A stretch of DNA of 40,619 nt from Treponema sp. (GCA_002749205.1 PDOP01000005.1:1-40619), one strand, 5' to 3'; numbered from the stretch's first letter, positions 16,651 to 25,594 are shown. Program-made: numbers and translations. The notes: generated by a model from the letters alone, not told the origin.

Positions 16651-16945
16651 GCCTGCGTGAAGTTAAGATAAAAATCCTGACCTGATATGCAATTTTGGTT
16701 AGCCTGATGTAAAGCCCGCCGTTATCACGATATTTCTTAAGACATCCCTATCGGAGGGTAATAATCACCCGTCCTGTGTAATTATTACCCTTGTTTACTT
16801 TAGGTGGACGTTCTGTCCACCGGTGTTAGAGCTACTTGTAAAAAGTTCATTACTTTTTACAAGTACTCAAAGCGGCTCACAATGTGAGACGCTGATTAAA
16901 TTTTTTTCAGTAAAAAACAAAAGATTTAAGGCGGGCGCGGGTTGC
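16651..16945 (-). repeat. Dispersed intergenic repeat, copy D, expanded with four hairpins
   Basis: Read on the minus strand it starts GCAACCCGCGCCCGCC then TTAAATCTTTTG, nearly identical to copy A, and ends GGCGGGCTTTACATCAGGCTAA plus a degenerate distal block. The middle is longer than in other copies. It holds four stem-loops in a row at 16756-16790, 16803-16821, 16833-16865 and 16871-16893. It occupies the 353-base gap between malQ and the second chemoreceptor. No gene is visible. Confidence 0.75.
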
Positions 16946-16955
16946 TACAAAACTT

Positions 16956-18791
16956 TTATAGTTTTATTTGGCTTACAATGTCGGTCAATTTTTTTAAGCC
17001 GGCTTTGTTTTCGGCGCTGATTTCCGTGATTGATTCGATTGTGGATTTGATTTGGTTCGCACCTTCAAGAATATCTTTTGTGCTGTAGTCGATTTGCTCG
17101 GCTGAGCGGGCTAAGTTTTCCATTGCGCCGGTTACAGCGTTGCTTCCCGAAAGCATTTCTTGAGAGCTTGTTTTAACTTTGCCTGTGATTTCGGTTATGT
17201 TTTTTATGCCTTTTAGAACTTCTTCGCTGCCTTGAGTTTGCTGAACCATGGCGTTTGTAATTACCTGCTCTTCGTTTTTTACGGTTTCGGTTAGTTTGAA
17301 GATTTCGGTAAATTGAGACTGCATTTCTTTTGAAGATGCGGCTATGCTGTCGATTTCGCTTTTTAATCCGTTCAGTACTTGGCCGATTTGCTTTGCCTGT
17401 AAACTGGATTGCTCGGAAAGTTTTCTGATTTCGTCCGCAACAACCGCAAAGCCTTTTCCGGCATCGCCTGCATGGGCTGCTTCTATCGCCGCATTCATAG
17501 CGAGCAGGTTCGTCTGGCTTGCTATGCCTTGAATTACGGTGCTGGTTTCAATCAAACTTCCTGAGGCACTTGCTATTTTACGGGAAAGCTCTGCGGAGTT
17601 TTCCGCAACGGTCATTATGCTTCGGGTTTTTGCTTCCAGCTCTGTAATAGAGTTTGAGTTGTTTTTTAAAATTGAATCGATGGAAGAAGTGTTTGCAACC
17701 ATTTCTTCTATTGATGCACTCGACTGAATGACCGTGCTTGATTGCGTTTCAATGTTTTTGTCCAGTGCTTCGAGGTTTTGAATAATTTGTGAAATTGACG
17801 ATTGTGTTTCTATAATTTCCGTGCCTTGTTTTTCTATCATGCTGTAAACCTGCTGAATGTTTTCACGGATTCGCTTTACCGTACTGTTTGTTTCAGTTGT
17901 TGTGTCGGCAAGTTTTTCGCCAAGTGCTGCACTTCCATCGCTGCTTTTTTCTATTGCTCTTATTATATCCGTGTTGGTATGTAAAAATCCGTTTAAAGCC
18001 TGTATCATATAAGCCGCTTCATCACGGCTTTCAATCGGAAGGTCGTCTATTCTGTAATCGCCTTGTGAAATAAAGTCGATAAACTCTTTTGCGGATATAA
18101 TTCGTTTTGTTGTAGCTCTTAAAGAAAACCACATCAGGTCAAAAAATACGATTATAAATGAAATGACCGTTATGGGTAATATTACTTTAAGAAGAAGTTG
18201 GCGGTTTGTAAAATCCGTGTGTCTGTGATAAACAAGAGTGCCTATCAATATAAAAGCGAGACCTATAATCGCAAAAAATCCTGTCAAGCCTATTTTTAAT
18301 GTAACTGAAAGACCTTCCTGAACTTCCGCCAGTTTTATGTTTTTAAGTTTTGCTTCAAAACGAATGTTCATGTTAGCGTAGAAAAACAGTGAGAACAAAT
18401 AAATACTGCCGGTTGCAAAAAGAAAGAATACCAATCTTATGTTTTCTATGCCTTCGGGAAGTATACCCGAAAAAGCTATTAACGCCGCCCATAGATTACC
18501 GCCCAAAACAGGCACCAAAAGTGAAAATCGCTGAAACTTGGGAATGCTTTTTTGTGCCGCTTTAAGGTCTTCCTGATAGTTTTGAATTGTCTTTAAAATT
18601 GTGAAATACTTAATTATTGGCATAGTAATCATAAAAGCAATCATCCCCAAACTAATTGGGTGGAATAATATCGATGGGCTGAACTTTACTTTTGTAATAA
18701 AAGCCATAACAAACATTGCAAAAAAATAAATACAATGGGTGATAATGTCGTTAGTAAGTGTTGATAAAAGGTTGATTTTTTCATTTTTCAT
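16956..18791 (-). CDS. Methyl-accepting chemotaxis protein with six-helix membrane domain
   Basis: 611 aa from ATG at 18791, chosen because GGAGGG lies seven bases upstream; an in-frame ATG five codons earlier has no such site. The N-terminal half has about six membrane helices (roughly residues 15-240) with only short loops and no periplasmic sensor domain. A HAMP-like linker is followed by a long coiled coil with the conserved tip [20 protein letters not shown]. The tip is almost identical to that of the receptor at 7315-9378. With no external sensor it may read the membrane state or a cytoplasmic signal (inference). Monocistronic. Confidence 0.9.
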   Translation of the reverse strand: MKNEKINLLSTLTNDIITHCIYFFAMFVMAFITKVKFSPSILFHPISLGMIAFMITMPIIKYFTILKTIQNYQEDLKAAQKSIPKFQRFSLLVPVLGGNLWAALIAFSGILPEGIENIRLVFFLFATGSIYLFSLFFYANMNIRFEAKLKNIKLAEVQEGLSVTLKIGLTGFFAIIGLAFILIGTLVYHRHTDFTNRQLLLKVILPITVISFIIVFFDLMWFSLRATTKRIISAKEFIDFISQGDYRIDDLPIESRDEAAYMIQALNGFLHTNTDIIRAIEKSSDGSAALGEKLADTTTETNSTVKRIRENIQQVYSMIEKQGTEIIETQSSISQIIQNLEALDKNIETQSSTVIQSSASIEEMVANTSSIDSILKNNSNSITELEAKTRSIMTVAENSAELSRKIASASGSLIETSTVIQGIASQTNLLAMNAAIEAAHAGDAGKGFAVVADEIRKLSEQSSLQAKQIGQVLNGLKSEIDSIAASSKEMQSQFTEIFKLTETVKNEEQVITNAMVQQTQGSEEVLKGIKNITEITGKVKTSSQEMLSGSNAVTGAMENLARSAEQIDYSTKDILEGANQIKSTIESITEISAENKAGLKKLTDIVSQIKL

Positions 18792-18888
18792 AAATTCCCT
18801 CCGCATATAAAGAAAAAAAAGGCCGCATAAATTGTAAAATTAGCTTTTGGGCAGAAAAATGTTTGTTAATCCATCTCTACCATTATAT

Positions 18889-18917
18889 ATTATACCATAT
18901 AAATTCTTAAAAATCAA
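18889..18917 (-). promoter_or_regulatory. Promoter of the six-helix chemoreceptor
   Basis: On the minus strand TTGATT (18917-18912), 17-base spacer, TATAAT (18894-18889). The leader would be about 90 bases and contains the GGAGGG site. Confidence 0.7.
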
Positions 18918-19009
18918 GAATTTTTTAAATAAATGGGGAAATTGCAAAAGTAGTAACATTTAGGCAAAATATATTAAAGAAAAAAAATAATAAAGCAGAT
19001 ACCATCAAT

Positions 19010-19338
19010 ATGGATTATTACACACTTTACAAAAACAGTAAAGCCCCTTTTGTTATTCGCAAAGAAATGATTGTATATGCACTAGAACATGGCAATAAAG
19101 CTACTGCACGGAAATTTGAAACTATCGTAAAAACAGTAAGGAAATGGCGAAAGAGATGGGACGCAAAAAAAGTAAAGGACTAAAAGACTTATCAAAGAAA
19201 CCTAAAAACAGCCCCAAAGAGATGAAAAAATATTGGCAATTCAAAATTAAGGATATAGCAGAAAAAGTAACGGCTGATAATAAACGCATCAACGGGGCAA
19301 TGACAAAAAAAGCCTTGAAGAAAATATTGGTTATGTAA
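19010..19338 (+). pseudogene. Transposase relic: HTH N-terminus, -1 frameshift, truncated
   Basis: Frame one from ATG 19010 encodes 57 aa, a helix-turn-helix with motif TVRKWRKRW, ending at TAA 19181. A seven-A run at 19165-19171 offers a -1 slip (A_AAA_AAA_G). After it the sequence continues in good register as SKGLKDLSKKPKNSPKEM and then QFKIKDIAEK. That reads like the N-terminal domain of an IS481-type transposase, though the family assignment is tentative. The homology stops near 19310, where ABC-transporter sequence begins, so the catalytic DDE domain is missing. Confidence 0.65.
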
Positions 19339-19745
19339 GTCAAAATGCCATAATTTTTTATGCCGGCATTCATGAAAATATCAGAATGTTCGATGAAAAT
19401 ATTTGCGATGAGCAAATTAATTCGGCATTGAAAAAGGTCGGAATGTATGAGCGTATTCAAGCATTACCCGATAAACTGGATTATGTTTGCAAAGATGATG
19501 GCAGTAATTTTTCAAGCGGTGAAACTCAGCTTTTAGCCTGTGCAAGATTGTTTTTAAAAAATAATAAAATTGTTATTTTAGACGAGTCAACTGCCAAAAT
19601 TGATAAACAAGAGGAAGAAAAACTTAGAATAGCTTTTAATGAATTGATAAAAAACAAAACAGCATTTTTAATTGCGCATAGAACAGAAACGCTAAAAGAT
19701 GCAGATATTCAATTGCCGGTAAAAAACGGAAAAGTGCAGCATTAA
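19311..19745 (+). pseudogene. 5'-truncated ABC exporter ATP-binding domain
   Basis: Open from about 19311, it encodes the second half of an ABC ATPase: Q-loop IGYVSQNAIIF, a signature variant NFSSGETQLLACARL, Walker B IVILDES and H-loop FLIAHR. The Walker A motif and the whole membrane domain are missing, cut at the junction with the transposase relic. The in-frame ATG at 19386 is internal and not a real start. Stop at 19743-19745. The ribosome-binding site of the next ruined ABC gene follows directly, so the two were probably a heterodimeric exporter. Confidence 0.8.
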
Positions 19746-19760
19746 AAGAGGAAGGTATCA

Positions 19761-20804
19761 ATGAATAAAAAGAGACAAGCAACATGAGCCACTTGCAAAA
19801 GTCGGTTACTTTAGCAAGCACCTTAAAAATAAGCTTATTTCATTGTGCTTTTTGATATATTTTAAGAAGAAATTACAAAACTCGTCCGGCTTTTGCAATT
19901 TCCTCCATTAAAAGAAGCTCAATCCATTATTTCCGTGTCTTGGTTTTTTCTAAAAAAACATCCATATTTTTGTTTTTCGGCTTTTATTTCAGCATTTTTA
20001 TTTCAATTTACGGCAGGCTTATTTCCGGCTTTTATCGATAAACAGTTTTTTTGATTTTTTGAAAATAAAATTGATGTGCCTCTTGGTATTTGGTTAATAC
20101 TTATTTTATTGACAGCTCGGTTTGTACTTTTATTGTTCGGCTTTATTACTTTAATGTTTAGCTGGCTGTTTAGAATTAAAATTAGAAATGCTTTTATTGA
20201 TAATATGCTATCATCAATTTTACTTCGTCCGAAAAATTTTAATTTAGATGAAGGTATTGGTGAAACTGCTTTTAAGTTTAGAAGTGATCTTCAAGAAATA
20301 AGTTTTTTATTAACAACGGATATTCCCCGCTTTGTAACAGCGGCTGTTATTGCGGTTATAACATTGGTAATTATGATTTCCATTAACGTTGTTTTTACGA
20401 TTGCAACGGTTATACTGATTATCTTGAATATAGTTATTCTTAAATTTATGCTTTCTAAAATAGGGCAATGGCGGGAAAAGCAATTAAACGCCGCATCATT
20501 TTCATCAGGACATATTACTGCATCATTAAAAGCCGTTCAGGAAATAAAAACCAATCATAAACAAAAGTGCTTTGTAAATGAATATTTCAGGCGGTGTCTC
20601 AGGCGGACAAATGCAAAGAATAGGACTTGCAAGGGCATTGATGGGCAACCTGAGTTGCTAATTTTAGACGACTGCTTTACAGCGATAGATAACAAAATTG
20701 CAACTGCGATAAGAAAAAATATTGCAAGTATAGAAAACCTAACTGTAATTGAAATTGTGAATAAGCCGGTGGAACTCGATAAAGCAAAAATAATTCGTTT
20801 TTGA
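19761..20804 (+). pseudogene. Decayed ABC exporter permease/ATPase
   Basis: ATG at 19761 has GAGGAAGG upstream but the frame ends after eight codons. The membrane domain resumes around 19865 (EAQSIISVSWFF) and has an in-frame TGA near 20050. It then runs open from 20076 through several membrane helices to VNEYF near 20585. There the sequence jumps to the ABC signature VSGGQMQRIGLARALM in another frame, so Walker A and the Q-loop are deleted. One missing C near 20651 explains the return to frame (PELLILDDCFTAID, Walker B). With several stops, a deletion and frameshifts it is clearly non-functional. Confidence 0.85.
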
Positions 20805-20832
20805 TTGTTCAATTATATTTTTAAATTTTACA

Positions 20833-20859
20833 AAATAAAAATCAAAATGATTTTTATTT
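20833..20859 (+). terminator. AT-rich hairpin between ABC remnant and repeat E
   Basis: AAATAAAAATCA (20833-20844), loop AAA, TGATTTTTATTT (20848-20859). Repeat E begins two bases later with GCAACCCGC. It resembles the hairpins beside copies B and C. It lacks a strong T-run, so termination is uncertain. Confidence 0.5.
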
Positions 20860-20860
20860 G

Positions 20861-21030
20861 GCAACCCGCTCGCACCTTAAATCTTTTGCTCTTTTTTGTA
20901 AAATAAAATAAGAGGTGTTTTCCGCTCTCGCTCCAACCACCTTTACTTAAAAAACAATCGAGCAAAAGGATAACGGTGCTCGCCAAATCAGGCTAAACTA
21001 CTTGCTCAAAACGCCGGTATTCTGCCCCTC
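20861..21030 (+). repeat. Dispersed intergenic repeat, copy E
   Basis: Starts GCAACCCGCTCGCACC then TTAAATCTTTTGCTC. It contains, reversed, the core GGTTGGAGCGAGAGCGGAAA seen in copies B and F2, then GAGCAAAAGGATAACGG and ATCAGGCTAAAC (ending 20998), and a weaker distal block CGCCGGTATTCT. It is about 90% alike to copy B over the core by eye. No gene is visible between the ABC remnant and yggT. Confidence 0.8.
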
Positions 21031-21050
21031 GTCAGGCGGATACTGAGCTT

Positions 21051-21091
21051 GTCGAAGCACGGTAACCGCTTATCGAAGCACGGGAACCGCC
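21051..21091 (+). repeat. 20-bp tandem repeats near the yggT 3' end
   Basis: TCGAAGCACGG.AACCGC occurs twice, at 21051-21070 and 21072-21091, with a 21-base period. The pair is enclosed by a 7-bp inverted repeat, CAGGCGG (21033-21039) and CCGCCTG (21087-21093). It lies just past the yggT stop and could act as a 3' structure. Confidence 0.5.
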
Positions 21092-21101
21092 TGCATGTTT
21101 T

Positions 21102-21668
21102 TTAAAGTATGAACATCATTAAAAATTTTAGACCTACTCTTATAATAACCAGAACTGCCAAAGAAATACTTAAACCTGCAGTTACCGACAACATTTTTTT
21201 AGGCGCAAAAAATCTTGATATCCGTGTTACAATTGGCATGATAAAGCCGTCAATGGATTGCCAGAATGGTGAATAAGAGGAGCGGTTTAAAAGCTCGTAT
21301 ATCAAACGCACAACCACGATTACTATCAATATGGTTATCATAAAACCTATGAACGAAAAGATTATCGCTATAATCATCATTACAATATTTCTTGCACTTG
21401 GTAGTGTTCCCCGTCCAAGCTCTTCAAATATCATTTGTAAAATCGAAAGTGAGCCGATGGCGAATATTGGCGATAAATCCATAATGCCGACTCTTGTAAA
21501 GGGCAAGCTCCTGAACATATCCAAAAACGGATCACATATCATTCTAAAAAAACGACCTACCGAAGTGTGAAGTATCTCCGGCATCCACGACATAAAAATC
21601 CTAACAATACACAGCAACGAGTAAATGCTTATTGCCGTTGCTACGGCCCTAAAAATATTTCCCAACAT
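21102..21668 (-). CDS. YggT family membrane protein, two-repeat form
   Basis: 188-aa integral membrane protein with two YggT modules. The first carries CIVRIFMSWMPE, CDPFLDMFRSLPF and MDLSPIFAIGSL, which is the family pattern. The second repeats the layout (VVVRLIYELLNRSSYSPFW, IVTRISRFFAPKK). There are about four membrane helices. The exact function is not established; family members are linked to envelope or osmotic homeostasis. AGGAG precedes ATG at 21668. It starts 30 bases after the dnaE stop on the same strand, so it is probably co-transcribed with dnaE. Confidence 0.88.
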   Translation of the reverse strand: MLGNIFRAVATAISIYSLLCIVRIFMSWMPEILHTSVGRFFRMICDPFLDMFRSLPFTRVGIMDLSPIFAIGSLSILQMIFEELGRGTLPSARNIVMMIIAIIFSFIGFMITILIVIVVVRLIYELLNRSSYSPFWQSIDGFIMPIVTRISRFFAPKKMLSVTAGLSISLAVLVIIRVGLKFLMMFIL

Positions 21669-21698
21669 TATTTTCTCCTTATTTTATTTATCATAATT

Positions 21699-24600
21699 TT
21701 ATTCTTTCCATACATTTGTTACGCCATTTTGCATGGACAGTTTATTTAAAAATTTATCATCAGACGGCACTTTTATGTTTTGAGGTATTTGTATTATAAA
21801 ACCTTTTATGGTGTGATTTAAATGGACAAAGACATTACAGGTTCCGCTACTGTCATATAAAATATTCTGTAAATCTTTTAAATTCTGTTCTGAAGCCATT
21901 TTGCTGTCAATTTCGATATGAACTTCCGAAATGGACTTTTCTTTCAGCTCAGTTAAAGGAATAATCTTTTCTACTAAAAAAGACGGCTCTCCGTGCTTTG
22001 TGTCAATTTTACCGGTAACAGCGCAAACGGTTTCAGGAAGGGCAAAGATTTTGTTTTGAGTCCATACATTCGGAAAAAACAATAGTTTAATTGTTCCGTT
22101 TAAATCTTCAAACTGCCCGAACGCCATTGGATTCCCTTTTTTTGTTGTATACGGACTTACTTCGGTTAGCATTCCGGTAATGGTGTAAATCTTGTCTTTT
22201 TGTGCCTTTTCAATATGGCCTAAATTAAGGTTTGCGGATTTTTCAATTATGGTTTTGTATTTTTCAAGCGGGTGCCCTGAAATGTAAAAGCCCATTAATT
22301 CTTTTTCTTTTCGAAGTTTTTCACTCTGTGGCCAATCGGGCATCTGTTTAAATTCATATTTAGCGTATTCATCTATTCCTGCGGATTCAAACAAACTTGC
22401 TTGTCCCATGTTTTGCTCTTTATTTTTTTTGTCTGCGTATGAATATGCTCCTTCAAGGTTTGTAAGAAGTGTCGGGCGGTTCATATCAATATTGTCGAAA
22501 CATCCGGCGTTGATTAAATTTTCAAGCGTTTTTTTTGTTACGGTTTGCAGGTTTACTCTTTCGATTAAATTCATAAATGATGTGTACTCACCGTTTTCAT
22601 TTCGCTCTCTTGATATCTGTTCTGCGGCGGCTTCTCCTACGCCTTTAATTCCGATTAAGCCGAATACAATATCACCGCCGGAAACCGAAAAAACGGGTTC
22701 TGATTTGTTTATATCCGGCGGAATAAGTTTTAATCCGTTTTTTTTAACCGTTAATATATAATTGTTTAATTTGTCGGTTGAATTAATTTCGTTGGTTAAG
22801 TTTGCCGCCCAGAATTCCGCAGGGAAGTGTGCTTTTAAGTATGCTGTCCTGTAAGCCAGCACAGAATATGCCGCCGCATGACTTTTGTTAAAGCCGTACT
22901 TTGAAAACGGGATAAGTATGTTAAAAATTTCTTCTGCTATTTTAGCATCGAAGTTTCTTTCGACAGCTCCTTTTATGAATTTTTCATAATGTTTAGCCAT
23001 TTCATCGGCTTTTTTCTTTGACATGGCTCTTCGCAACATATCTGCCGCACCGAGCGAATATCCCGCTATTTTTTGAGCGACCTGCATAACCTGTTCTTGA
23101 TAAACAATAACTCCGTATGTTTCTTTTAAGATTGGCTCCAGACAAGGGTGTGGATATTTGATTTGTGAGTGATCATGCTTTGATTTTATAAACTGGTCAA
23201 TGAACTGCATCGGGCCGGGTCTGTACAAAGCATTTAATGCAATTAAATCCGATATTGTGGTAGGCTTGGCCCTTTTTAATATATTCTTCATGCCATCGCT
23301 TTCAAACTGAAACACAGCCTCTGCGTGTCCATCGCAAAGCATCTTGAAAGTAAGCTCATCATGCTCATTTGCATTTTCCACCGAAAAATCGGAATATTCT
23401 CCGCCGCGGGCTCTTATTAAATCTTCAGTGTGTTTTATTAAGGTCAAAGTTTTTAATCCCAAAAAGTCCATTTTGACCAAGCCACAGTCCTCAAGTTTGT
23501 CCATTGTAAACTGGGTGGCAACTTTTCCGGTTGAAGAATCTTTATAGACAGGCACATAATCAGGTAACTCTGTTTTACCGATTACAATACCTGCGGCGTG
23601 TAAACTTGTATTTCGGTTTACATCCTCCAATTCCATTGCAATTTCAAAAAGCTCTTTGTAACCGGGATTATTTGCAAATTCCTGCATTTCAGGAACATAC
23701 TTAATTGAAGTTTCAAGTGTTACCTTTTTGACATCAGGGTGTGGGGGCTTGTCGGGAATAAATTTAGTGATGGCATTTACTTCACTTAAAGGGATTTCCA
23801 AAACCCTTCCAACATCTTTAATGACAGCCTTTGCCTTTAATGTACCGAATGTTATAATTTGCCCGACACTTGCATCACCGTACTTTTGGCGAACATAATC
23901 AATAACTTCCTGTCTTCTTTCAAAACAGAAATCGACATCAAAGTCGGGCATGGAAACACGCTCAGTATTCAAAAACCTTTCAAAAAGGAGATTGTATTTC
24001 AACGGGTCTATATCGGTAATTCCTAAAGCATAAGCTATAATCGAGCCTGCCCCTGAGCCTCGTCCCGGTCCAACAGGAATATTACGCTCTTTTGCCCAAT
24101 AGATAAAATCCCAAACAATCAAATAGTATCCGACAAAGTCCAACTTTATAATTATACCAAGCTCATATTCTGCCCGCTTTTTTATTTCATCTGTTATTGT
24201 TTCGTATCTTGTTTTTAGGCCTTCAAAAACCAAGTGGCGAATATAATCCTCTTTTGCCGAAAAGTCCAAGGGTATTTCGTAAACCGGCAGTAACGCACCC
24301 GGTTTAGGGATTTTCAAATCGCACATTTGTGCAATTCGCACCGTGTTTAAAATAGCTTCGGGATATTCGGGAAAAAGCGATGCCATCTGCTCTGCACTTT
24401 TTAAATAGAATTCGCAGCCTTCAAACCTCAATCGGTTGGGGTCATTTCGGGTTTTCTTCATTCCGATGCACATTAACACATCATGAGCAATATAATCCTG
24501 CTGTTCAACATAATGGACATCATTTGTGGCGACAAGCGGAATACCCAATTTTCGTGCGATTGAAACTAACAGCGGGTTTACTTTTTTTTGATTGTCTAAT

Positions 24601-25139
24601 CCGTGGTATTGCAATTCGATAAATAAATTGTCGGCTCCAAAAATGCGAAGATATTTTTTTAAATGCTTTTCTGCTTCATCGAATTTGTTTTCAAGCAATA
24701 AAACCGGAAGCCTTCCCGCAAGACACGCCGTTAAACAAATCAGTCCTTCTGAATACTTTTCCAAAATTTCATCGTCAATGCGGGGCTTGTAATACATACC
24801 CTCCGTATAACTCAAAGATGAAAGTCGCATCAAATTTCTGTAACCGGTTTCATTCTTTGCCAGTAGAATTAAATGATAATAACGCCTGCCGTCAACTTCC
24901 TTTTTGTCAAAACGACTTTCAGGTGCAATGTAAAACTCACTTCCGATAATCGGCTTAATTCCTTGCGTAATGCATTCATTTTCAAAATCCACAACCCCGA
25001 ACATATTTCCGTGGTCAGTAATTGCCAAAGCCTTTTGTCCTAAATCCTTCGCTTTTTTAACTAACTTTTTAATTTTTGCCGCACCGTCTAAAATCGAAAA
25101 ATCGGTGTGAGTGTGCAAATGAACAAAATCAACAGACAT
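21699..25139 (-). CDS. dnaE: DNA polymerase III subunit alpha
   Basis: Replicative polymerase catalytic subunit of the C family, 1146 aa. The PHP domain is at the N-terminus (HLHTHTDFSILDG at about 7-19, TDHGNMFG at 41-48). The polymerase motif GPGRGSGAGS is at 357-366, and catalytic aspartates lie in PDFDVDF (399, 401, 403) with a third in KMDFLGLKTL. Helix-hairpin-helix and OB-fold regions follow. There is no exonuclease domain, so this is DnaE, not PolC. ATG at 25139 lacks a Shine-Dalgarno, and a consensus promoter sits six bases upstream, so the mRNA should begin at or next to the start codon. yggT follows. Confidence 0.97.
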   Translation of the reverse strand: MSVDFVHLHTHTDFSILDGAAKIKKLVKKAKDLGQKALAITDHGNMFGVVDFENECITQGIKPIIGSEFYIAPESRFDKKEVDGRRYYHLILLAKNETGYRNLMRLSSLSYTEGMYYKPRIDDEILEKYSEGLICLTACLAGRLPVLLLENKFDEAEKHLKKYLRIFGADNLFIELQYHGLDNQKKVNPLLVSIARKLGIPLVATNDVHYVEQQDYIAHDVLMCIGMKKTRNDPNRLRFEGCEFYLKSAEQMASLFPEYPEAILNTVRIAQMCDLKIPKPGALLPVYEIPLDFSAKEDYIRHLVFEGLKTRYETITDEIKKRAEYELGIIIKLDFVGYYLIVWDFIYWAKERNIPVGPGRGSGAGSIIAYALGITDIDPLKYNLLFERFLNTERVSMPDFDVDFCFERRQEVIDYVRQKYGDASVGQIITFGTLKAKAVIKDVGRVLEIPLSEVNAITKFIPDKPPHPDVKKVTLETSIKYVPEMQEFANNPGYKELFEIAMELEDVNRNTSLHAAGIVIGKTELPDYVPVYKDSSTGKVATQFTMDKLEDCGLVKMDFLGLKTLTLIKHTEDLIRARGGEYSDFSVENANEHDELTFKMLCDGHAEAVFQFESDGMKNILKRAKPTTISDLIALNALYRPGPMQFIDQFIKSKHDHSQIKYPHPCLEPILKETYGVIVYQEQVMQVAQKIAGYSLGAADMLRRAMSKKKADEMAKHYEKFIKGAVERNFDAKIAEEIFNILIPFSKYGFNKSHAAAYSVLAYRTAYLKAHFPAEFWAANLTNEINSTDKLNNYILTVKKNGLKLIPPDINKSEPVFSVSGGDIVFGLIGIKGVGEAAAEQISRERNENGEYTSFMNLIERVNLQTVTKKTLENLINAGCFDNIDMNRPTLLTNLEGAYSYADKKNKEQNMGQASLFESAGIDEYAKYEFKQMPDWPQSEKLRKEKELMGFYISGHPLEKYKTIIEKSANLNLGHIEKAQKDKIYTITGMLTEVSPYTTKKGNPMAFGQFEDLNGTIKLLFFPNVWTQNKIFALPETVCAVTGKIDTKHGEPSFLVEKIIPLTELKEKSISEVHIEIDSKMASEQNLKDLQNILYDSSGTCNVFVHLNHTIKGFIIQIPQNIKVPSDDKFLNKLSMQNGVTNVWKE

Positions 25140-25145
25140 GAGCCT

Positions 25146-25174
25146 ATTATAATATCTTTTTAAGGTGCAGTCAA
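25146..25174 (-). promoter_or_regulatory. dnaE promoter, leaderless layout
   Basis: On the minus strand TTGACT (25174-25169), 17-base spacer, TATAAT (25151-25146), then six bases to the ATG. The predicted first transcript base is the A of the start codon. Confidence 0.85.
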
Positions 25175-25205
25175 GGGAATGAAAAGTAATTTTTTTTTAG
25201 CTTAC

Positions 25206-25345
25206 GCCAACCTGCGGGCTCGCATAACCTTTTGCCCTTTACTGAACAAACATCAACAACGCTTCTTCTGCCGGCGAAGGTTGTTTCTTTTTAAGTTTAA
25301 TCGGGCAAAAGTGTAGACTTCGCCCGTCTAAATCAGGTTAAACGG
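25206..25345 (+). repeat. Dispersed intergenic repeat, copy F1
   Basis: Begins GCCAACCTGCGGGCTCGC then ATAACCTTTTGCCC. The facing arm is GGGCAAAAGTGTAGAC, then TTCGCCCG and AATCAGGTTAAACGG. The middle can form a further stem. Together with F2 it fills most of the 498-base gap between dnaE and the SPOR gene. Confidence 0.7.
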
Positions 25346-25370
25346 ATAGAATTTCATGCAGCTTGTTTTG

Positions 25371-25501
25371 CCTGATGTTGCGACCGATGTCTTTTTTCCG
25401 TCCGATTGATTTTAAAGAAAAGCCGGTTGGAGCGAGAGCGTAAAACGGCGATTAAATTTTTTAAAGAAGAGGGCGGAAAATTATGCGAGGGAGCGGGTTG
25501 C
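25371..25501 (-). repeat. Dispersed intergenic repeat, copy F2 (inverted beside F1)
   Basis: Contains CCGGTTGGAGCGAGAGCG (25423-25440) and ends GGGAGCGGGTTGC. Read on the minus strand it starts GCAACCCGCTCCC and reaches ACATCAGGC. It lies back to back with copy F1, the distal ends facing each other. Confidence 0.72.
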
Positions 25502-25502
25502 A

Positions 25503-25563
25503 GATGTGAAATGTTGATTTAAAATAAGAAAAATATTGTTTTACATACCCAACATTTCACATC
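25503..25563 (+). repeat. Long hairpin upstream of the SPOR gene
   Basis: GATGTGAAATGTTG (25503-25516) is perfectly complementary to CAACATTTCACATC (25550-25563), with a 33-base AT-rich loop. It begins one base after the end of repeat F2. It shares TGTGAAATG/CATTTCACA with the hairpin after htrA (7076-7138), which also abuts a repeat end. Confidence 0.75.
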
Positions 25564-25594
25564 TATAAATATTTTTTTTTATAAATAATTTTTT

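Larger units (their letters stand above)
18937..19903. repeat. 14-bp inverted repeats around the transposase relic
   Basis: GGAAATTGCAAAAG at 18937-18950 is matched by its exact reverse complement at 19890-19903. The outer flanks are also similar (ATGG on the left, CCATT on the right). A related motif, TTGCAAAAGT paired with ACTTTAGCAA, forms a hairpin at 19793-19817. These may be terminal repeats of one or more decayed insertion elements. Confidence 0.45.

Noticed and set aside
19122..19460. Minus-strand frame of 112 codons
   Set aside because: It is antisense to the transposase and ABC remnants, which carry recognisable motifs on the plus strand.
7141..25501. Integron attC sites as an explanation of the dispersed repeats
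   Set aside because: The distal end GTTAAAC or GTTAAGC fits the GTTRRRY core in copies A and F1, but the other end does not match RYYYAAC. There are no cassette-like small genes between the copies, and they occur in both orientations among housekeeping genes.
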